64,000 nucleotides of DNA from Ochrobactrum quorumnocens (GCF_002278035.1 NZ_CP022605.1:968013-1032012), one strand, 5' to 3'. Shown: positions 18,156 to 28,231, counted from the stretch's first letter. Notes: generated by a model not told the origin, from the letters alone. Program-made: numbers and translations.

Positions 18156-19028
18156 CTAACTCGTGTGGCGGGGGTCAAGGAGATCGCGCAGCGCGTCGCC
18201 GACAAGGTTCCATGACAAGACGAAGAGAAAGATGGCTGCGCCTGGAAAGACCAGGGTATACCAATATTGGAAAGGATTTCCTGGTTGTCCGACGATCCAA
18301 TTGCGCGAATAGGCGATAAATTGGCCCCAGTCCGCGTAACCTTCCTCGGTGCCAACGCCGAGAAAACTCAGTGCAGAGGCGGAGAGAACCATCGAGCCAG
18401 TTGCCATTGTGGCCAAAACAAGCACCGGGAAAAAGGCGTTGGGCAGGATGTGAAGCACAATGAGACGCAAATCACCTGCGCCATAGGTCCTTGCGGCATG
18501 CACATAATCCATTTCGCGAATACGTAAGATTTCGCTGCGCACGACGCGCGCATAGCCCATCCAGCCAAAGGTCGTCAGTGCTATTGTGATTGGCCCTATC
18601 CCTTTTCCAAGAAGGGCAGTGAGCACCATCGCTGCAATCAAAAACGGAACGGCCATGAAAACGTCGACGATCCGCATGAGGACTTCGTCAACTGCGCCGC
18701 CATAATAGGCCGCAATTGAACCGATCAAAGTGCCAATAAACACAGAGATAGCGACTACACCCAAGCCGATCTTGAAAGCCGTCCGGGTCCCCCAGATAAC
18801 TGCATAATATATATCATACTGCCCCTCCGTAGTTCCAAAGATAGCCCCGGCGGAAGGAGGCTGTGGCGTCGCAAGAAAACCTGCGCGCGGTGTATCGTAG
18901 ACCGACATTTGAAACTCCTGCGGAGGTGCCAGCATCGGAGCAAAAAGCGCGATCAACCCGAATCCCAGCAGAATAAGCACACCAATCAAAGAAACCGGAT
19001 TGCGCAATAAGTATCGAAGCACCTTCAT
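18156..19028 (-). CDS. Peptide ABC transporter permease (DppC-like)
   Basis: A 290-residue inner-membrane permease with an N-terminal membrane segment (LIGVLILLGFGLIALFAPML), a periplasmic loop and five further spans. The EAA-like motif ARTYGAGDLRLIVLHILPN contacts the ATPase. It matches the OppC/DppC family in length and order. The ATG overlaps the stop of the partner permease (ATGA), showing translational coupling. Confidence 0.93.
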   Translation of the reverse strand: MKVLRYLLRNPVSLIGVLILLGFGLIALFAPMLAPPQEFQMSVYDTPRAGFLATPQPPSAGAIFGTTEGQYDIYYAVIWGTRTAFKIGLGVVAISVFIGTLIGSIAAYYGGAVDEVLMRIVDVFMAVPFLIAAMVLTALLGKGIGPITIALTTFGWMGYARVVRSEILRIREMDYVHAARTYGAGDLRLIVLHILPNAFFPVLVLATMATGSMVLSASALSFLGVGTEEGYADWGQFIAYSRNWIVGQPGNPFQYWYTLVFPGAAIFLFVLSWNLVGDALRDLLDPRHTS

Positions 19029-20113
19029 CGCGTCTTCACCCTTGGATCGAGCAATGGATAGATCAAATCAACTATTAGGTTCATCAGTACAAGCACGACC
19101 GCAAAATAGAGGCTAAAACCAAGGATCGCGGGGAAATCTAGATTTGCAGCAGATTTCGCCGCGAACTGGCCCAAACCGGAATAGTCAAAAATAGTTTCTG
19201 TAATGACGACACCACCCATCATAGTTGCAAGTTCCATGCCGGCAATGGTGGTGACAGGCAGCAGCGCGTTGCGGCGCGCATGCTTTAGTTCAACAATGCG
19301 CCGGGGCATGCCCTTGGCACGCGCGGTCCGCACATAGTCCTGTCGTAGGGTTTCAAGCATCGACGTGCGCATCACACGGGTCATGCTCGCAAGATTAACA
19401 TATGTTAGTGTGATAACGGGCGCCGCGAGATGGCGTAGAGAATCCCAAAATACCTGAAAATTGCCATTTAGGAGCGCGTCAATCGTATTGGCACCGGTAT
19501 ACCTCGTGAATTCGGCAGACATAACGGTTGCCTGTGCCCACTGGCTGAGCCGACCTGGCGGAAACCAATCAAGGGCAGAATAGAAGATCAAAAGCATTAG
19601 AAGGCCGAAAACATAGACTGGGAAAGACCAGCCAAGAATAGTGAATATCCTTATAACGTGATCAGGCCATTTATTCAGGTAAATGCCAGCACGCGAACCA
19701 AGAAAAATTGCTAGCAGAAAGCTCGGAATAAAGGCAAACACGACCAGTTCTAAAGTTGCAGGCAAAAGTGAAGCCAAGGCGTTTGCCACTGGCTGGCGCG
19801 CGGTCTCGGACCAGCCCAGATTCCCAGTCAAAATATTGCTGATCCATTTGCCGTATTGGATATGAAAAGGATCGTTAAGACCATATTGTTCGATCATACG
19901 CCGGATACTATCCTGTCCGCCTTTAAGAAAATCGGGCGAAGGCGCATAAGCTGCCAGGCGCTGTGTTGGTGAAAGCGACATTTGCAAAGCAAACAACATC
20001 ACCGACAAAGCGAAGAGAACCACGGGAAGAGTTAGCAACCGCCGCAGAGCGTAATTCAGCACATCAGGACCTCTTGCGCTAAGGATTGGGGAAAGGTCGG
20101 GCGAAAATGTCAC
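19025..20113 (-). CDS. Peptide ABC transporter permease (DppB-like)
   Basis: A 362-residue DppB/OppB-type permease with six membrane spans and the EAA motif RTARAKGMPRRIVELKHARRN. The family usually begins close to the sequence LNYALRRLLTLP. A GTG at 20062, preceded by AGAGG, would give that start, and I regard it as at least as likely as the GTG at 20113. The gene follows the binding-protein gene and overlaps the DppC-like gene by 4 bases. Confidence 0.92.
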   Translation of the reverse strand: MTFSPDLSPILSARGPDVLNYALRRLLTLPVVLFALSVMLFALQMSLSPTQRLAAYAPSPDFLKGGQDSIRRMIEQYGLNDPFHIQYGKWISNILTGNLGWSETARQPVANALASLLPATLELVVFAFIPSFLLAIFLGSRAGIYLNKWPDHVIRIFTILGWSFPVYVFGLLMLLIFYSALDWFPPGRLSQWAQATVMSAEFTRYTGANTIDALLNGNFQVFWDSLRHLAAPVITLTYVNLASMTRVMRTSMLETLRQDYVRTARAKGMPRRIVELKHARRNALLPVTTIAGMELATMMGGVVITETIFDYSGLGQFAAKSAANLDFPAILGFSLYFAVVLVLMNLIVDLIYPLLDPRVKTR

Positions 20114-20133
20114 CCGATCCGTTTTAGCGAGGC

Positions 20134-22059
20134 TCAGTTTGCCTTGGTTATAGGGTAGAAATCCCAGGCGCCGTAAAGAATCATGTTGTGAACATAACCG
20201 TCGATGTTGTTGCGAGTGACGATGTAACCAAAGTCCTCCCAGAGGAACTGGGTTGTTGCGTAATCATGCGACATAGTCTGCAATTGTGCATAGATCGGTT
20301 CACGCAACGCTGGATCTGATGAACCCCAAGCTTCATCCAACAAAGGTTTGAATTTTTCAGTCATCAATTGGCGATAGCCATCGCCCAACATTCCGCCGAC
20401 AAGACCAGTCGGCGAAAGATAATAGGTGGCGGCACCCAGTGGACCGCCTGGATCCGAATAGTCAGGTCCCCAACCCATGTAGGTGAGTGGGGAAGCAGGC
20501 TTTTCGCGGTTGTTAAGCTTGTCTGAGATCGATGCCCATGGCAGCGACTGGATCTTCATCTTGAATTTCGGATTAATGCGCTGCAGACCCTGCTGGAGGG
20601 CAGATAAAGCGGCGGTGCCCTGCGGCGTGCCTTCCTGCACGTAAGCAGTGAAGGTGAAGCCTTTTTCCCATAGCTTTCCGTCAAAAGCTTTCTTGAAATG
20701 TTCCGCAGCTTTTTGGGGGTCATAGCTATAGATGGGAGAGTCAGCGCGATAGCCCATAATGCCGCGAACCGACGGGCCACGCGACTGCACTGTCTTGTTT
20801 AGCAGCACCTGCTTGAGAAGCGCATCATAGTTCTGAGCATAGTTGAAACCCTTACGTACATCGATGTCTGCAAAGAAGTTCGGCGGAATGCCATTTCCAT
20901 CGATTTGCCCACTGCCGATTGCTGGGTTGTCTGCATCATCCAATGGCCAAGCAAAATAAAGCCCTCGTCCGAAGACTTTTGGTAGGCCGTCCACCACCTT
21001 CACGCCGTCGGTTTTGCCAAGTTCATCAAGAAATTCGACAGGTGCTGTCACAAAATCGGCATCTCCTGACAGCAGTTGTAGACGTCGAGTGGTCCACTCG
21101 GGGACTGTGCGCATGACAACGCGCTCGAGCTTGGCTGGACCCATGAAATAATTGTCAAAGCGCTTGAGCGTGATGCGACGGTCGGTACGATCCCATTCCT
21201 CGAGCATGAAGGGACCAGTGCCGTTTTCCTGCGCAAACAGCGGATCATCCCCAAGTTCAGGACGGTAGTATTTTTTCCATGTATCCCCGTCGCCATCCCA
21301 TCCGCCGACAGATGTAACCCACTCCTTGTCAACGATTGAGGCGCCAAACGGAAGTGCCAGAACGCCGAGGGTGGCCGGGAAGGGCTTGGGCAATTTCAAA
21401 ATGACCTTATCACCTTCGACAGTGATCTGCGACGCGAGTTGGTCGTAGACTTTCCGAAGAGCTTCCGGACTTGCCTCATTGAAATTTTTGACGTTGCCTT
21501 CGGTCTCGACCCACTTGGTAACATCGGGATATTTACCCGCAGTCACCACTTCGGTGATTGCATTGGACATCCATGACTGGCCCATCAGGATAGATCTTAA
21601 CAACGAATAGCGCACATCTTCGGGGGTAATTACCCCAAACCCGGGCTCGATTGCGTGCTTCTGATCTTCTGTCAGCCCATCGTAATTAGACCAAGTGATC
21701 TTGCCGTCATCGCCTTTGATGCCGACTTTGTGGGCATATACGTCCTTGCGGATGGGAAATGTGTACGTGATGGAGCCATCGTCGCTCTGCTTGATGAGAC
21801 CATTTTCTAGTGTCGGAACTTCACTGGAGAGCGATGGCACGAATTCGGAAATTTCCGAGCCATTGTAATTGAGTAGGCGGCTGTAGACATTCAGTACGCC
21901 GTACGAGCTTGGGGTATTCGCAATATAGGCTGGATCGAAGGATTGGATATCATCAGTCCATAAAAACACGAACGTACCTGGATTTTTGGTCTGGGCGACA
22001 GCAGGGAGCGTCGCTAGGCCAAGCCCACAGGTGAGGGCCAGCGCCAAAGCAGTTTTCAT
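20134..22059 (-). CDS. Periplasmic peptide-binding protein (family 5 solute-binding)
   Basis: A 641-residue solute-binding protein with a clear signal peptide (MKTALALALTCGLGLATLPAVAQ). It has the family 5 layout: an N-terminal lobe (SFDPAYIANT), a central insert (ENGTGPFMLEEWDR) and the C-terminal IQSLPWASISD region. It is longer than typical DppA (about 535), as in peptide binders with extra loops. It is the first gene of the minus-strand cluster and is read from the region shared with the LysR gene. It should define the substrate, inferred to be short peptides. Confidence 0.92.
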   Translation of the reverse strand: MKTALALALTCGLGLATLPAVAQTKNPGTFVFLWTDDIQSFDPAYIANTPSSYGVLNVYSRLLNYNGSEISEFVPSLSSEVPTLENGLIKQSDDGSITYTFPIRKDVYAHKVGIKGDDGKITWSNYDGLTEDQKHAIEPGFGVITPEDVRYSLLRSILMGQSWMSNAITEVVTAGKYPDVTKWVETEGNVKNFNEASPEALRKVYDQLASQITVEGDKVILKLPKPFPATLGVLALPFGASIVDKEWVTSVGGWDGDGDTWKKYYRPELGDDPLFAQENGTGPFMLEEWDRTDRRITLKRFDNYFMGPAKLERVVMRTVPEWTTRRLQLLSGDADFVTAPVEFLDELGKTDGVKVVDGLPKVFGRGLYFAWPLDDADNPAIGSGQIDGNGIPPNFFADIDVRKGFNYAQNYDALLKQVLLNKTVQSRGPSVRGIMGYRADSPIYSYDPQKAAEHFKKAFDGKLWEKGFTFTAYVQEGTPQGTAALSALQQGLQRINPKFKMKIQSLPWASISDKLNNREKPASPLTYMGWGPDYSDPGGPLGAATYYLSPTGLVGGMLGDGYRQLMTEKFKPLLDEAWGSSDPALREPIYAQLQTMSHDYATTQFLWEDFGYIVTRNNIDGYVHNMILYGAWDFYPITKAN

Positions 22060-22138
22060 AGATATGTTCCCCTTTTGGACTTATAATCTTCTTTAATTTT
22101 TCTTTCACGCTAGGAGCAGACTTGCACTGCTGTCCAAT

Positions 22139-22160
22139 GCGTAGTTAGAATGAACTATGC
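22139..22160. promoter_or_regulatory. LysR-type operator (T-N11-A palindrome)
   Basis: GC-TAGTT-N6-AACTA-GC forms an interrupted palindrome that fits the LysR T-N11-A rule. It lies between the divergent binding-protein and LysR genes. It also covers the ATG at 22157, which argues that translation of the regulator starts downstream at 22181. Confidence 0.65.
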
Positions 22161-22180
22161 AAAGAACGCATGAGGTGGTG

Positions 22181-23128
22181 ATGGAGCTGGCTTGGCTCGA
22201 AGACTTCCTGGAAATTGTTGCCACACGAAACTTTTCCACGGCGGCTGCTTCGCGAAATATCTCTCAACCTGCGTTTAGTCGACGCATTCGATCACTTGAA
22301 ACATGGGTGGGGGCAGACCTTCTGGATCGAAGCACCTACCCCGTTCATCTAACAAGCGCAGGCAATTTATTTGTACCGCGCTGTCAGGAACTCGTCCGCG
22401 ATATGTATCGACTGCGGACTGACTGCCGCAATGTCGCAGGTGCAAGCTCGCAGCTTCTTACATTCACGGCGCTTCATACCTTGGCGATCTATTTTTTCCC
22501 CGACTGGATCCGACAGTCGCAGCAACCCGATTCACCCGTGCGCAGCAGCATGCATACCGCCGATTTTCTTGAATGCATCGAGCATCTTTCGTCTGGTAAA
22601 TGCAATTTCGCGATTACATATGATCACCCCGATGGTCCGCCGGTTCTCGAGGCGGGGCCATTCGAATCCGTGCAGATTGGAAAGGATCGCCTCATCCTTG
22701 TTTCGGGATTGGATGCAAGCGGTAAGCCTCTTTACGAGCTGGAAGTGCCGGAAGGTACTAGAATCCCTTATCTGTCGTATTCGTGGAACGATGGCTATCT
22801 GGGCAAGCTAATATCGCTTATCCAGTCGCGCCGACGGCAGCCGCTAAATTTGAGTACTGTTTATCAGTCCTCGCTTGCAGTTAGTCTTAAGCAGATGGCA
22901 ATAGCAGGTCACGGGGTCGCGTGGTTGCCGCAAATATGCGTTCAAAAGGCAATAAGACAGAACGAACTAATTCAGATCGGCGGACAACAAATGTCGCTGG
23001 AAATGGAGATCAGAATATTCCGGCGTGCTGGTGCAAAAAATCGTGACGTTGAAGCATTTTGGGATTATCTGGCGCGAAATCAGAGCAATGCTCGCAGCAT
23101 TATAGACCCGGTGCTCAGTTTGCGCTGA
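22181..23128 (+). CDS. LysR-family transcriptional regulator of the peptide cluster
   Basis: About 315 residues. The N-terminal winged helix-turn-helix is seen at MELAWLEDFLEIVATRNFS followed by AAASRNISQPAFSRRIRSLE, then a type 2 periplasmic-binding-like effector domain. I choose ATG 22181 because GAGGTGGT precedes it, LysR proteins usually begin MELxWLEDF, and the upstream ATG (22157) lies inside the palindromic operator. It is divergent from the binding-protein/permease/hydrolase operon and directly upstream of the two ATPase genes, so it probably controls both arms. Confidence 0.92.
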   Translation: MELAWLEDFLEIVATRNFSTAAASRNISQPAFSRRIRSLETWVGADLLDRSTYPVHLTSAGNLFVPRCQELVRDMYRLRTDCRNVAGASSQLLTFTALHTLAIYFFPDWIRQSQQPDSPVRSSMHTADFLECIEHLSSGKCNFAITYDHPDGPPVLEAGPFESVQIGKDRLILVSGLDASGKPLYELEVPEGTRIPYLSYSWNDGYLGKLISLIQSRRRQPLNLSTVYQSSLAVSLKQMAIAGHGVAWLPQICVQKAIRQNELIQIGGQQMSLEMEIRIFRRAGAKNRDVEAFWDYLARNQSNARSIIDPVLSLR

Positions 23129-23364
23129 ACCACGGCGATTTATCGTCATGCGAAAAGAGATACGCCAATGCAAAGTTTGCATAACGTCGGTTAATTCATC
23201 CAATGACTGCGGGATGATCACGCAAAGCGGGATCATCAGTTCGCTTCGATAAGTAAGAGATCGGAAAAACGTCACCCACGTACAAAGCTTGGCCTGTTGA
23301 CAGCAAACGGTCGGAGAGCATTAGATATCGTCAAAATGCGAGCCAATCGCCAGGGGAACTAGTT

Positions 23365-24288
23365 TTGACCAAGCAATCAACAACCAGTCTATCTCTTCCT
23401 GAAAATGTCATACTTTCTGTTGAAAATCTCGAAGTCTGCTTTGCGCCACATGCTGCACATCCTGTACGGGCGGTCAAAGATGTATCGCTGCAGATCAGTC
23501 ATGGGGAAACACTCGCGCTGGTGGGTGAATCTGGTTCCGGAAAGTCCGTTACTGCTATGACGATTATGCGATTGACTGAATATGACGGCGCAAAAATTAC
23601 CAGCGGCCGCATCGTTATGCGATTAAAGGATGGCTCGATCTGTGATCTGACCAAACTTCCCGAAAAGCGTATCGAGGCGTTGCGCGGTTACGAGGTCTCG
23701 ATCGTCTTCCAAGATCCAATGTCCAGTCTAAATCCCGTCTTCACTGTCGCTGACCAAATAACAGAAGCCGTTATTAGACACCAAAAAAAATCACCGCGCG
23801 AAGCGAGACAAATTGCGCTCAGCGTTCTTAAAACGGTCCGGGTTCCCGACGCCGAGCGCCGACTTGACCAATTTCCACATCAACTCTCAGGTGGCATGCG
23901 CCAGCGCGTCATGATCGCTATGGCATTAGCTTGCAGACCGTCACTGATGATTCTTGACGAGCCCACCACTGCACTTGATGTGACCATCCAGGCACAGATA
24001 CTCGATCTTGTTCGGGCGCTCCAAAACGAGATCGGAATGGCTGTTCTGTTTATAACTCATGATATGGGGGTCGTTGCCGAAATCGCTGACCGAGTGTGCG
24101 TTATGCGTCAGGGGGAGATCGTGGAAACCGGAGCGGTCAAAGACATCTTCAACAATCCAAAGCATCCTTATACGCGGGCCCTTATCTCGGCTGTGCCCCG
24201 ATTGGGGAGTATGGCAGACAAGGAGAGTCCGGAAAAATTCCCACTCCTTATCTATGAAACTGACAGCCTCGTGGAGGGAGCGGTCTAA
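23365..24288 (+). CDS. Peptide ABC transporter ATPase (DppD-like)
   Basis: A 307-residue ATPase with Walker A GESGSGKS (54-61), signature LSGGMRQR (near 174), Walker [13 protein letters not shown] (near 194) and the C-terminal oligopeptide-transporter extension [15 protein letters not shown]. The start is TTG with AGGGGA upstream. It is the first of two ATPases that energise the DppB/DppC-like permeases encoded on the opposite strand. Confidence 0.93.
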   Translation: MTKQSTTSLSLPENVILSVENLEVCFAPHAAHPVRAVKDVSLQISHGETLALVGESGSGKSVTAMTIMRLTEYDGAKITSGRIVMRLKDGSICDLTKLPEKRIEALRGYEVSIVFQDPMSSLNPVFTVADQITEAVIRHQKKSPREARQIALSVLKTVRVPDAERRLDQFPHQLSGGMRQRVMIAMALACRPSLMILDEPTTALDVTIQAQILDLVRALQNEIGMAVLFITHDMGVVAEIADRVCVMRQGEIVETGAVKDIFNNPKHPYTRALISAVPRLGSMADKESPEKFPLLIYETDSLVEGAV

Positions 24289-25241
24289 TGATTGGCGTTC
24301 CGCAGCATAAAGGTGCCAAAACCCCGCTGATTGAAGTTCGTGATCTGGTAATCCGCTTTGACCTAAAGGGAGGACTATTGGGTCGAACGACGGGCCGGGT
24401 GCATGCGGTAGAGCAAGTTACGTTCAATGTCTTTTCTGGCGAAACGCTGGCACTTGTCGGCGAATCTGGTTGCGGTAAGTCCACAGTGGCCCGCTGTATT
24501 ATGCAACTTGACCGACCGCAATCGGGATCAATCCGTTATGATGGAACCGAACTTGTTGGAGCTGCGAAATCCACGCTTGCACGGTTTCGCAGAGAAGCTC
24601 AAATGGTGTTTCAGGACCCCTTCTCCTCGCTCAATCCCCGCATGACGATTGCGCGAGCTCTGATGGATCCCATGCGCGTACATCGAGTTGGAGGAACAGT
24701 GGAATTGCGTAAGCGGGCTGCTGACCTTCTGGCAAAAGTCCATCTCTCTCCTGAGCATCTTGATCGTTACCCGCACGCTTTTTCGGGGGGGCAGCGCCAG
24801 CGCATTTGTATCGCACGTGCCCTTGCTCTTAATCCTCGCCTTATTATTGCCGATGAGGCGGTCGCTTCCTTGGATGTGACCGTGCAAGCTCAGGTCATTA
24901 ATTTGCTGATGGATCTTCAACGAGAGATGGGCATAGGCATACTATTCATAAGTCACGATATGGCTGTGGTAGAACGCGTCGCGCATCGCGTCGCTGTCAT
25001 GTATTTGGGGGAAATAGTTGAAATCGGGGACCGCCGTTCTGTTTTCAACAACCCCCAGCATCCATACACAAGGAAGCTTCTTTCCAGCGTTCCCGTTGCT
25101 GATCCCTCTCAACGTCCTATTGGGCGTTCACCAATGTCAGACGAAATACCTAGTGCAGTCCGAGCGCTGGATTTCGAACCGATTCAACTCCCGATGGTTC
25201 AGATCGGACCGGCGCATTATGTTCGACAGTTCCACGGATAG
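24288..25241 (+). CDS. Peptide ABC transporter ATPase (DppF-like)
   Basis: A 317-residue ATPase with Walker A GESGCGKST (near 58), signature FSGGQRQR (near 165) and Walker B LIIADEAVASLDV (near 185; the family more often has DEPVSALDV). NPQHPYTRKLLSSVP follows. Its ATG overlaps the stop of the DppD-like gene (TAATG), so the two are coupled. Splitting ATPases and permeases between strands around one LysR gene is unusual but leaves a complete transporter. Confidence 0.93.
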   Translation: MIGVPQHKGAKTPLIEVRDLVIRFDLKGGLLGRTTGRVHAVEQVTFNVFSGETLALVGESGCGKSTVARCIMQLDRPQSGSIRYDGTELVGAAKSTLARFRREAQMVFQDPFSSLNPRMTIARALMDPMRVHRVGGTVELRKRAADLLAKVHLSPEHLDRYPHAFSGGQRQRICIARALALNPRLIIADEAVASLDVTVQAQVINLLMDLQREMGIGILFISHDMAVVERVAHRVAVMYLGEIVEIGDRRSVFNNPQHPYTRKLLSSVPVADPSQRPIGRSPMSDEIPSAVRALDFEPIQLPMVQIGPAHYVRQFHG

Positions 25242-25864
25242 TCTTGATGCAGCAGATTTATAAGACACAGCATAAAATGCGGACAACCCTAATTGGCACG
25301 TGAGAACACAAGTAATTTCCGTGGGTGACTGTGTTGCTAGTTTTCAACAATTTTTATTGTTCTTCGCGCTTGAGAGGAGAATGCGATCCATGCGCAAAGT
25401 GCAGACTTAGTGCTGGGATCAACATTATCGGGATCGAAATAGTCACGTGGCCGCGCATGCGGAGGGCTTTGCATCAGCAAGCGAGCAGTCACTCCAACAG
25501 AAATTCGCTGAGCACACTATAGTGGGGGCCCGCGGTAAGCCACGCTCCCTACCAACCGAATTTTGTAACCGAAGGTGCGCTGTAGTTGACCCTATGCAGG
25601 GTCAAGCATATGAGACTTAACCTGACGAGAAATTCGTTCTTCGAGATCCGTGTTTATTTGTTCATTGTTACCTATTCTATCAATAAGTAAAACTGTGATC
25701 ATTAATCGTAGTTTGTATTGTGTTTATTTTGACATATTAAATGTGTCACTCTAAACAGAACAAGCAAACTATTTCCATCCGGCTGAATCCGGTGAATATT
25801 TTGTGCTTGACGTCTGCAAGGCTTGGGTCAGACTGCCACATCAATTAAGGTTCAGCCGGACATT
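25242..25864. other. AT-rich intergenic region
   Basis: About 620 bases with no gene I can support. A short inverted repeat (TGACCCTATGCAGGGTCA, 25588-25605) stands out and could be a regulator site or part of a terminator. Confidence 0.4.
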
Positions 25865-26167
25865 ATGCCAAAACTGCTGCTTAAGCTCCTTCCTGACCTA
25901 ATAGCAGCCGTTTGTGGATTGCTATTTTTCCCTTGGATATTGGGTGCCCCAGGGCATCCTTCCCTCTTAGTTGAATTAGGCTGGACGATCGGTATTGTCA
26001 CGATCGTGTTCTATCTTGTCACTTACCAGATCGTGAAGTCGTCAGACCGGATCGGTGTTCTTAATAGGCCTGCTATCCGTACCCTTCTCGATCGCTTGTT
26101 GCTTATAGTCGCCTTTGGGTTGGTGCCAGTGATAGTCATTGCAGTCTTGCTGATTGTTTGCAGCTGA
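25865..26167 (+). CDS. Small membrane protein of unknown function
   Basis: About 100 residues from ATG 25865 (an in-frame TTG at 25823 would add 14). Three hydrophobic segments are seen: LIAAVCGLLFFPWIL, WTIGIVTIVFYLVTY and LLLIVAFGLVPVIVIAVLLIV. It is most likely an inner-membrane protein. Ribosome-binding site weak. No family recognised. Confidence 0.5.
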   Translation: MPKLLLKLLPDLIAAVCGLLFFPWILGAPGHPSLLVELGWTIGIVTIVFYLVTYQIVKSSDRIGVLNRPAIRTLLDRLLLIVAFGLVPVIVIAVLLIVCS

Positions 26168-26947
26168 AATAACCCGCACATGACGCTTTTTTCAGGTCCG
26201 CCGCGATGACGAGTTGCCGATTAACGTTCTGCAAACTAACGTTAGCGATGAAACTGTATGTCCCGTGACTGACACCGCGCGAATACGCGTTTTTTTGAAT
26301 AAGAGGTACCCCGCCGCGTTGTCGCTCATCAGATACGCCGTGCGATCACGAAGGATGCGAAGTTAGGTATAGGGTGACAGTCGAAGGCATGAGTGCAATC
26401 ATTAAAATGATCGCGCGCGCCCGTTAATTTTGAATCCGGGATCGAACCAGATAGGAGCATCTAAACCATCAAGCGATAGGTCAACGATAGCACCACACGA
26501 ATTTGCCCGTCTGGCGTTCCAGACAGAAGCGCGAACTGCATACGAATTTTTGCCGCGCAGCGGATGGCAAACCATGGACAACCGTCCCTTGATGGTTTTA
26601 TGGTGGACCTCTGAACTGATATTGGCAGCATAACGAAAAGCGTTTTTGATGCGCCAAAGATCTGAATAAGTGTGTCGACCACAAGACCTGGCATCGGGGC
26701 TTGGCAATATCTTTAAAGCCGTTATCGTTTCAGCAAAAGGGCCCCGCAGGCAGTTCCATGATCTAAATAAAGTCAAACCCTATACAGAACGATCAGGCTT
26801 TTTAATGCACTGGCAATTGAGTTTGGGTTTGAAGTACATTGAGCGTTGGCAGAATGTCAGAATATACGAGAGACACTCAATCAGATATGTCATCAAACGG
26901 AGGCCCACCCACGGACCCCCGGTCTTATTCGTCTTCAATAACTATTG
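26168..26947. other. Region without a confident gene
   Basis: About 780 bases. Overlapping frames on both strands (for example 26402-26776 minus) look like chance frames, with no starts or family likeness. No hairpin or promoter stands out. Confidence 0.4.
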
Positions 26948-27526
26948 TTAGAGGTAACGACTGCGCTCACGCTCAATCTCGTCCACAGTATAGGGGTCAG
27001 CTTCAGCATCAAAGCGCCGCCAGCCTTCCTCATTGTAGATTCTCCGGCGTTCAACCAAATTGACACGATTTGCGCTCGAGAGAATGCCATCTGCTTCAGT
27101 ATACCGTTCGTCAGGTACTTTAGCTGTTACGACCGTGCCGCCGCGCCTTACGCCTTCAGCATATAGGTGAGCATCTTCCTCAGGAACGCCAGCTTCAGTA
27201 AAGGCGCCGATAAGGCCACCTGCAGCGCCGCCTACAACAGCACCGCCCACCGCTCCCGCAAGTGTTGCGGCAAGCCAGCCAGCCGCTACCACTGGCCCCA
27301 CGCCTGGGATTGCCATAATGCCTAGGCCAGCCAACAATCCACCAGCGCCGCCGACAGCCGCGCCAATCCCTGCACCAACACCGGCGCCTTCTGCCGCATT
27401 GGTTTCTTTGTCGCTATGATGCGAAACAATGCTAATGTCGGAAGATGGAATTCCTGCTGTTTCTAATTCCGCTACTGCAGCTTTGGCTGCTGCATAGTCG
27501 TCATATAGACCTGTAACAGTCTTCAT
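26948..27526 (-). CDS. Glycine-zipper stress protein with YflT-like domain
   Basis: About 192 residues. The N-terminus TVTGLYDDYAAAKAAVAELE with SDISIVSHH is the general stress protein 17M/YflT-type domain (PF11181-like). The middle is a glycine/alanine-rich zipper (about 48-108, many GxxxG steps) that could insert in or lie on a membrane. The C-terminus holds a short charged tail. I favour ATG 27526, five bases after AGGGTGA, over GTG 27535. It lies 43 bases downstream of the PepSY-like gene and is probably co-transcribed from that gene's EcfG-type promoter. Confidence 0.8.
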   Translation of the reverse strand: MKTVTGLYDDYAAAKAAVAELETAGIPSSDISIVSHHSDKETNAAEGAGVGAGIGAAVGGAGGLLAGLGIMAIPGVGPVVAAGWLAATLAGAVGGAVVGGAAGGLIGAFTEAGVPEEDAHLYAEGVRRGGTVVTAKVPDERYTEADGILSSANRVNLVERRRIYNEEGWRRFDAEADPYTVDEIERERSRYL

Positions 27527-27569
27527 TTCACTCACCCTATTCTTTATCTACTAGTATTTAGCTCGCAGG

Positions 27570-27884
27570 CTACATCGCCTTTTTCGTTACGCTTCCCTGA
27601 TAATCGAGCTGAACCGACAGTTTTTCAGTCCCCTTCATAGCGGAGGCCTCCCAAATACCGTCAGCTGTGAGTTTCAGTTCCGTAACGTCTGAATACCCAG
27701 CCTTTTCAAAGCGTTCTTTGGCTTGATCTTCTGTAAAACTGTTTTCACCCTTAACAGGAGCAGACGGGTTGTTATTTTCCGGCGTTGCCACTGCGGGTGT
27801 CTCCGGAGTTTTCGCATCTTGGGAGAATGCCATAGAGGAGACGAGGACAACCGCACCTGTGAGAGCTATCGTTCTTATATCCAT
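27570..27884 (-). CDS. Small secreted PepSY-like protein
   Basis: 104 residues with a signal peptide (TIALTGAVVLVSSMAFS-Q), a proline-rich spacer, then a single PepSY-like unit (TEDQAKERFEKAGYSDVTEL to LDYQGSVTKKAM). AAGGAGA precedes the ATG. A near-perfect EcfG promoter lies 45-70 bases upstream. Likely a periplasmic stress-induced protein; molecular role unknown. Confidence 0.8.
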   Translation of the reverse strand: MDIRTIALTGAVVLVSSMAFSQDAKTPETPAVATPENNNPSAPVKGENSFTEDQAKERFEKAGYSDVTELKLTADGIWEASAMKGTEKLSVQLDYQGSVTKKAM

Positions 27885-27928
27885 TGTTTTTCTCCTTACT
27901 GAATGATCCGTTGTGTCGATACCATGAG

Positions 27929-27953
27929 AACGTCCCAGTGTTCGTTGAGTTCC
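27929..27953 (-). promoter_or_regulatory. EcfG-type general stress promoter (PepSY-like/YflT-like genes)
   Basis: Read on the minus strand: GGAAC, 16 bases, CGTT. This is the alphaproteobacterial general-stress sigma factor consensus. It sits 45 bases upstream of the PepSY-like start codon. Confidence 0.8.
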
Positions 27954-28048
27954 GTTTGAGATTTAATATGAAGTCAATCTAATTTAGGATACTTGCTCAG
28001 ATCCATCTGAGAAAAAGGCTATACTTCACCGTCTGAAGCGGTCGCTAA

Positions 28049-28231
28049 TCACGAATTTGATCGATCAGGATAGGGTTCCTGGGGTAGCTTTCTGTTCGGA
28101 TTACCAGGAGTGTTCGATTGCTCATGTGTAGGCTCCTGGTGATGATCTTTTGGTTCGATCGAGGAAGGGTCAACTGCTTGATGGTCTCGATGAAGTGCGG
28201 GATCTGACCACGGACTTTTCTTTTTATCCAT
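28049..28231 (-). CDS. Small hydrophilic protein
   Basis: 60 residues, very polar and rich in Pro, His, Asp, Ser and Asn, with no hydrophobic segment; probably disordered. AGGGGA lies 6 bases before the ATG. It follows the DUF892 gene by about 50 bases across a hairpin, so it is likely transcribed with it from the stress promoter. Similar short polar proteins are often stress-induced in rhizobia. Function unknown. Confidence 0.6.
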   Translation of the reverse strand: MDKKKSPWSDPALHRDHQAVDPSSIEPKDHHQEPTHEQSNTPGNPNRKLPQEPYPDRSNS

